Source of the DNA: Portunus trituberculatus
Lineage: Eukaryota; Arthropoda; Malacostraca; Decapoda; Portunidae
Length of the DNA: 64,000 nt
Reading direction: 5' to 3'
NCBI RefSeq assembly: GCF_017591435.1
Contig: NC_059295.1
Span: 38,000,916 to 38,064,915, forward strand
Shown: piece after piece, positions 58,797 to 64,000 of the stretch
How positions within the stretch are numbered: position 1 is the first letter of the stretch
Layout: the number at the start of each line of letters is the position of its first letter
The notes under the pieces: model-generated
Seen by the model: only the letters and a program-made list of their open reading frames with translations
The model's database searches: none
Told to the model about the DNA's origin: nothing
Made by a program: the position numbers and the translations under genes

Positions 58797-61718
58797 ATTT
58801 ACCTAATTGTATTTACCTAATTGTAACATACGGGAAAAGAGCTATGCTCGTGTTGTCCCGTCTCCATATCTATTAATGTCCAGCTTTTTCTTAAAATCAT
58901 GAATATTCCTTGCGTTGACCACTTCCACGTCTAAACTATTCCATGCTTCCACCCTTCTATGAGGGAAGCTATATTTTTTCACATCTCTCCTATAAGTGGC
59001 CATTTTTAGTTTTTTCCCATGCCCTCTCGACATTCTTCCATTCCACATACACAGATCTTCCCTATCCATTTTTCCATGCCAATCATCACTCTGTATATTG
59101 CTATCAGGTCTCCCTTTCTCTTCTGTTTTCCAGGGTTGGAAGTTGCATTCTTTTCAGTCTGTCTTCATAAGTCAAATCTCTTAAGTCAGGCACCATTTTC
59201 GTTGCAGCCCTCTGTACTTTCTCTAGTTTCCTTATGTGTTTCTTTAAGTTCGGAGCCCACTGTATTGTTGCATATTCAAGCCTCGGTCTTATCATTGCAG
59301 TAATTATTTTCTTCATCATTTCTTCATCTAGATATACGAACGCCACTCTTATGTTCCTCAATAAGTTCAATACTTCTCCAATTATTTTGTTTATATGTCT
59401 CTCTGGCGATAGGTCATTGGTAATTGTCACCCCAAGGTCTTTTTCTTCATGACTGGTTTTATGTCTTCATTTCCTATCTTGTACATACTCCTGATTCTTC
59501 TTTCACTCTTGCCAAACTCTATTTTCTTGCATTTTGTCGTGTTGAACTCCATTTGCCATGTACAGCTCCATTTCCATATTCTGTCCAAGTCTTCCTGGAG
59601 TAGTTCGCAATCTTTGTCACATCTCACTTTTCTTAACAATTTTGCATCGTCTGCAAATAGGCTCACATAACTGGACACCCCATCCACCATGTCATTTATG
59701 TAGACTGCGAACATTACTGGTGCCAACACTGATCCCTGTGGAACTCCACTCTCCACCAATCCCCATTCTGATGGTCTGTCCTTAATTATTGTTCTCATTT
59801 CTCTTCCTACCAAAAGTCTTCCATCCATTTTAGTAAACTGCCATGCACTCCTCCTACCATTTCAAGTTTCCAGATCAGTCTCTGGTGTGGTACCTTATCA
59901 AAGGCCTTTTTTAAATCCAGATATATTCCATCAGCCCAACCATCTCTTTCCTGTATTACATCTATCACCCTCGAATAGTAACATATCAGGTTTGTCGTGC
60001 ATGAACGCCCTTTCCTAAAACCAAATTGACACTCACAAAGTATGTCATTTTTCTCCAAGAAGTCTGTCCATCTAGTCTTCACCACCCTCTCACACATCTT
60101 AGCTACCACACTTGTAAGTGACACTGGTCTATAGTTCAATGGGTCTCTCTTGTTACCTGATTTATAGATTGGGACAATGTTAGCTCTTTTCCAGTCTTGG
60201 GGCACTACACCTTCCCTTAATGAGGCATCAATTACTTCACAAACTTTTTCTGCCAATTGCTCCTGCATTCTCTTAAAATCCATCCTGATACCCCATCAGG
60301 TCCCACAGCTTTTCTCACTTCTAAACTCCCCATCATGTTCTTGATCTCCTCCACCGTTACTTGAAACTCCTTCATAATCCCTTTCTGTTCCATTACCAGT
60401 GGTTTGTCAAAAGCAGTCTCCTTTGTGAATACCTTCCGAAAGCATCCATTCATAGCCTCTGCCATTTCCTGGGATCTTCACTGTATACTCCATTTACTTC
60501 TAAACTTTCAATACTTTCTCTATTTTTGATGTTGTTGTTCACATGTCTGTAAAAAAGCCTTGGTTGGTCTTTACATTTATCAATTATATCCTTTTCTTGT
60601 TTCTTTCTTTCTTCTCTTCTAATCAACACATATTCATTTCTTGCTCTTTTGTAACTTTCCCACTGCTTAATCCGTCTTTTCCTTCTCCACCTCTTCCATG
60701 CATCCTCTTTTCTTGTTCTAGCCTTTTCACATCTATCGTTAAACCAGTCCTGCTTTCCAACTTCTCTATGTTGTCTTATTGGTACAAATTTTTCTCACCT
60801 TCTTTGTATATTTTTATAAATTCCTTCCACTTTTCATTTGCTCCTTAGCACTCTTGAATTTCATCCAATTTGTCTCTTGAAAGAATTTCTTTAGGTTTCC
60901 AAAATCTGTCTTGGCATAATTCCATCTTCCCACTTTATATTCTTCATTTCTTCTAGATTTCTCTTCGTCTATCACCTTGAACTCCAAAACTGCATGATCA
61001 CTCTTTGCTAAAGGGCACTCCACCCTCATCTCCTCAATGACCATTGGCTCTGTACTAAAGACCAAGTCCAGTCTTGACGATGCTCCCTCTCCTCCAAACC
61101 TAGTATCTTCTTTGACCCACTGAGTTAACACATTTTCCATTGCCAGTGTCAATAGTGTATTTCCCCATGTTGTCTCTGATCCTTCCATTGACCAGTCCTC
61201 CCAACACACCTCTTTACAATTAAAATCTCCCATCATTATAGTTCGTTCACAGCCACCCAACATTTCTTCCAGACATGTTCCTGTATCACTTATCATTTCT
61301 TCATATTCCTGTACTGACCATGCATTTGTCTTAGGTGGTACGTACACCACTATGTAGTGCCTCTTTTTTCCTTCATTAGTTTCTGCTCTGATCTTTAGCA
61401 CTTCTGCCTTTCCCATACCTTTTTTCACTTGATCCACCTTTATATCTTTTTTAACCAGCAACATCACTCCTCCTCCCATCTTACCTACTCTATTTCTTTT
61501 CCAAACGTTATATTTCCTTCTCCAACCTTCATCAGGTCTTCTCCCTCTCTCAGTTTTGTTTCAGTAAGACCCACAATATCTGGGTTCTTGTCCCTCAAGT
61601 AATCGTTGAGTTCTAAAATCCCCGATATCACTCCATTTATGTTGGAATACATTACATTTCGCTCATATGTAAGTTTCTTTAGTCCTTTCTTGCTGTACTT
61701 TTCTGGGTTATGAACCAC
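58797..61718 (-). pseudogene. CR1/L2-like LINE (family C), copy 2: ORF2
   Basis: Order on the minus strand: YSNINGVISGILELNDYLRD, DIVGLTETKLREGED (endonuclease), a 221-codon frame (61479-60814) through MMGDFNCKEVCWEDW and LDLVFSTEPMVIEEM; MNGCFRKVFTKETAFDKPLV; RT with CYYSRVIDVIQERDGWADGI, YLDLKKAFDKVPHQRLIWKL, SGVPQGSVLAPVMFAVYIND and LFADDAKLL; then RPRLEYATIQWAPNLKKHIR and MQLPTLENRRE. Breaks near 60800, 60290, 59830 and 59430 are single-base. Confidence 0.9.
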
Positions 61719-61728
61719 TTCCTCAGTC

Positions 61729-62607
61729 TCATATCCAAGATTCTCCAGAAAAACTCTTTCTTCTCCTCTTCTGTCCTCTCTTCATTTTTTTCAAAGCCTC
61801 CTTTCTCAACTCATTTAACATTTCTCTTTCCTTTTCACCGAGATCTCTTCTCAACCAAATCTTCCTTGTTGTTTCCTGCTGGGCTAGCCTCCATGACTTC
61901 TCCACCAATTCATCTACATCCTTTTGTGACTTAAGTTTGATTCTTATTGGCCTCATACCTTCTCTTGTGAACTTTCCAATTCTATGGAAGTCCTCTATTT
62001 CTTGTACTAGGTCTTTTCCTCCTCCTGCACCACATTAATGATATTATTTATCACCTTTTTATGTTTTCTCTCTCTCCATTTTACTCGGTGTCTTATCCTC
62101 CTCCACACCAAATATCACCACACATCTCTTTTTGTCTACAGTTTCCCTCACCAATGTCTCATTTGACTTAATAACCTTCACCACTTTCTCAGCTATCTTC
62201 TCTTCTATGATCTGTTGATCTATAATTTCAGCAAGGCCCAAAGTTTTCTCCCCTGACTCTTTGATTTCCTTTTCCAGACTTGCAACTTTGTAATTTACCT
62301 CCTTTCTTTCCACTTCCTGACTTTTTTCCATTCAGCCTGCTTCTCCATCACTTTTCCTAGAGATTCTCCACATTTTCGCAATTCACTTTAATTAGCTTAA
62401 CTTCCTCTTTCAGTGCTGCATTTTCCTTCTTCATATCGGCACAGTCTCTTTTTACATTGTCATAACTCGTTTCCAGGCCCTCATACTTTTCAAACAGTTT
62501 TCAATTTTACCTTCTAACTCCAGAATTTTCTTCACATAAGCGCTCTTCTCCATTATTCCTTGAAACCCTGTGAAGTCTGATTCATCTTTCGAGTTCACGG
62601 CCGCCAT
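61729..62607 (-). pseudogene. CR1/L2-like LINE (family C), copy 2: ORF1 with coiled coil and RRM-like part
   Basis: The ATG at 62607 starts MAAVNSKDESDFTGFQGIME; a coiled coil follows (KKILELEGKIENCLKSM; LEKEIKESGEKTLGLAEIID). Then KKRCVVIFGVEEDKTPSKME and, in another frame, MRPIRIKLKSQKDVDELVEK with SWRLAQQETTRKIWLRRDLG. A coiled coil, an RRM-like strand pattern and a basic C-terminal domain resemble L1-type ORF1 chaperones. At least four frameshifts. Confidence 0.65.
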
Positions 62608-62699
62608 GTTGCGCAGACGTAAACAAACCAGCTGATGGCTCAAACGCAGGCTACAGTTTATATTTACCTTCACTGGACATTATTTTGCTAATCAACAGT

Positions 62700-62828
62700 T
62701 AACATGACTATATGGAGACGGGACAAACATTACCAGCTCCTTTCCCACCTTGGTTACTCTTAGGTAACTGTAGAATTATAGATGATTGCTCTGGAGCTCA
62801 GCGACCACCTCCGCCATCGACGATGTCG
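62700..62828. other. Unassigned sequence upstream of LINE C
   Basis: A TATGGAGACGGGACAAACAT stretch repeats the LINE 3'-end motif. Otherwise nothing recognised. Confidence 0.35.

Positions 62829-62859
<31 letters not shown>
62829..62859. repeat. (TG)n microsatellite
   Basis: About 15 TG units. Confidence 0.95.
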
Positions 62860-62863
<4 letters not shown>

Positions 62864-62884
62864 GGAGAACTACCAAGGGTAGAA

Positions 62885-63082
62885 AAAAAATTTGAAAAAG
62901 AAAAAAAAAGAAAAGAAAACACTGGAATTGTAGACTCCTTAAGAGATTCAAAAGAATTAATAAAAATTCAGGGACAAATGTCTCGACACCTCTCTCTTAA
63001 AAAAAGCTAAGTCATAGGAAGACGGAAATACAGAAACAGGCAGAGAGTTCCAGAGTTTACCAGTGAAAGGTATGAATCAAGG
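62885..63082 (-). mobile_element. Jockey-like LINE (family A), 3' end only
   Basis: ATTCAGGGACAAATGTCTCG, CACCTCTCTCTTAAAA and CAGAGAGTTCCAGAGTTTAC match the 3' coding end at 23790-23890 and 24175-24265. It is heavily 5' truncated. Confidence 0.75.
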
Positions 63083-63517
63083 AGGTTAGATTATAAGGAG
63101 GCCGCGTGACATCACAAAAATGAAACCAGCGCGCTACTGCCGCCGCCATTGAAAATACATGGGAACGTTCGAGTTACGCTCCTTATTTTCCATCTGTTCG
63201 AGGCTGCCTACCATATATGAGACCTTAATAGACTCGCAATAGTCACGGTATACTGTGCCACGAGGATTTAGACGGTAATTCATACATTCAAATAAGATAA
63301 TACAGTGTTTTCCAACTTTGGTGGACTTGGGTGAGAGGTGGGAAGCTGTCTTTGAGGCAAACGTATGACTGATCAAGATCATGTACACATGTGGATATAC
63401 ATGTGCATGTATAGTTGTAGACATGTACATATACATGTGCATTTGAATGTATATCAGGTGAAACTTGGCCTGAAGGTTGATTTTTCTTGGTAAAGTAATT
63501 ACGCATTTAACACGTTA

Positions 63518-63522
<5 letters not shown>
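63083..63522. other. Unassigned sequence
   Basis: A short CpG-containing stretch (63100-63185: GGAGGCCGCGTGACATCAC, CGCCGCCATTG) is followed by alternating TACATGTG-type sequence at 63380-63445. No coding homology. A promoter or first exon of a neighbouring gene is possible but unsupported. Confidence 0.3.
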
Positions 63523-63587
<65 letters not shown>

Positions 63588-63606
63588 AGATATATACATT
63601 AATTAA

Positions 63607-63666
<60 letters not shown>
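63523..63666. repeat. Two (TC)n tracts
   Basis: TC runs at 63523-63586 and 63610-63666 separated by AAGATATATACATTAATTAA. Confidence 0.97.
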
Positions 63667-63668
<2 letters not shown>

Positions 63669-64000
63669 TATAGCTTTTATTTAGAATGATGTGTGATTTC
63701 ATGGTAATGCGCGTTGGAAAAACATCAATCACTGAAATTTCACTTCATTATTTGTTCCTTATTGTCATGCATTAAACGAGAAAAAGTAATCTTTTTGCCG
63801 TAATTTCTCCTGGAAACGTCCTGCTGTATTTCTTTCAATATTGTAGCTATTTCGGAATAACACCGTTAATAACAGGTTTACATGACATATTTAGGAAACT
63901 ATAATATTGTTTATTTAAATTAAATCATCAGTTCTTACTTAGCTTTCCTCTAGTAATGAAAAAGAAAGCGGCAATTTCCCATTGCTTAACACGGGGGAGA
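63667..64000. other. Unassigned AT-rich sequence at the window end
   Basis: No gene, TIR or tandem repeat seen. Confidence 0.4.

Noticed and set aside
63100..63200. First exon of a neighbouring gene at the CpG-containing stretch
   Set aside because: No start codon with a convincing frame, no splice donor and no homology; only local composition suggests it.

Overview
This is a eukaryotic, gene-poor, transposon-dense window. The repeat families, the very long (TA)n, (AG)n and (TG/CA)n microsatellites and one spliced animal gene point to an arthropod. A decapod crustacean is my inference from the style of the LINE and SINE families, not something the sequence proves. Nearly every open reading frame is either microsatellite read-through or a piece of a mobile element.

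The one host gene I can support is the 5' part of a MARF1-like gene (meiosis regulator and mRNA stability factor 1) on the minus strand. Exon A (32027-32079) carries the ATG and 16 coding bases. Exon B (25226-26250) carries most of the N-terminal region and opens the NYN ribonuclease domain. Exon C (17551-17694) continues the NYN domain. Splice sites and reading phases agree across both junctions. The rest of the gene lies left of 17551 beyond a repeat-filled intron and was not found in this window.

Layout. 1-4084: Tigger/pogo DNA transposon copies separated by (TA)n tracts. 4085-10673: a Penelope-like element arranged as a giant palindrome with arms of about 1.93 kb, since broken by an LTR-gag fragment, a LINE and a Tigger. 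10674-17413: a chain of TA-flanked Tigger elements and MITEs joined by (TA)n; the last copy contains a piggyBac-like element that itself contains a LINE fragment. 17414-32079: the MARF1 exons and introns, with RTE-like, Jockey-like and CR1/L2-like LINEs and tRNA-derived SINEs. 33271-35200: a long-TIR element around a minisatellite, then a LINE 3' part. 35940-51060: an array of inverted-dimer repeats derived from an I-clade LINE C-terminus, whose first unit is split by two Ty3/Gypsy elements, one deleted and one nearly full length with almost identical LTRs. 51060-55410: a nearly complete I-clade LINE with RNase H. 56176-62700: two nearly identical copies of a CR1/L2-like LINE in tandem. 62885-64000: a LINE tail, unexplained sequence and (TC)n.

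Functionally, the mobile elements make their own replication machinery (Gag, protease, RT, RNase H, integrase, APE or GIY-YIG endonucleases, transposase DNA-binding domains), but almost all are broken. Many breaks are single-base indels in homopolymers, so some frameshifts may be sequence errors. The structural theme of the window is nested insertion plus inverted duplication: several loci could produce long hairpin RNAs.
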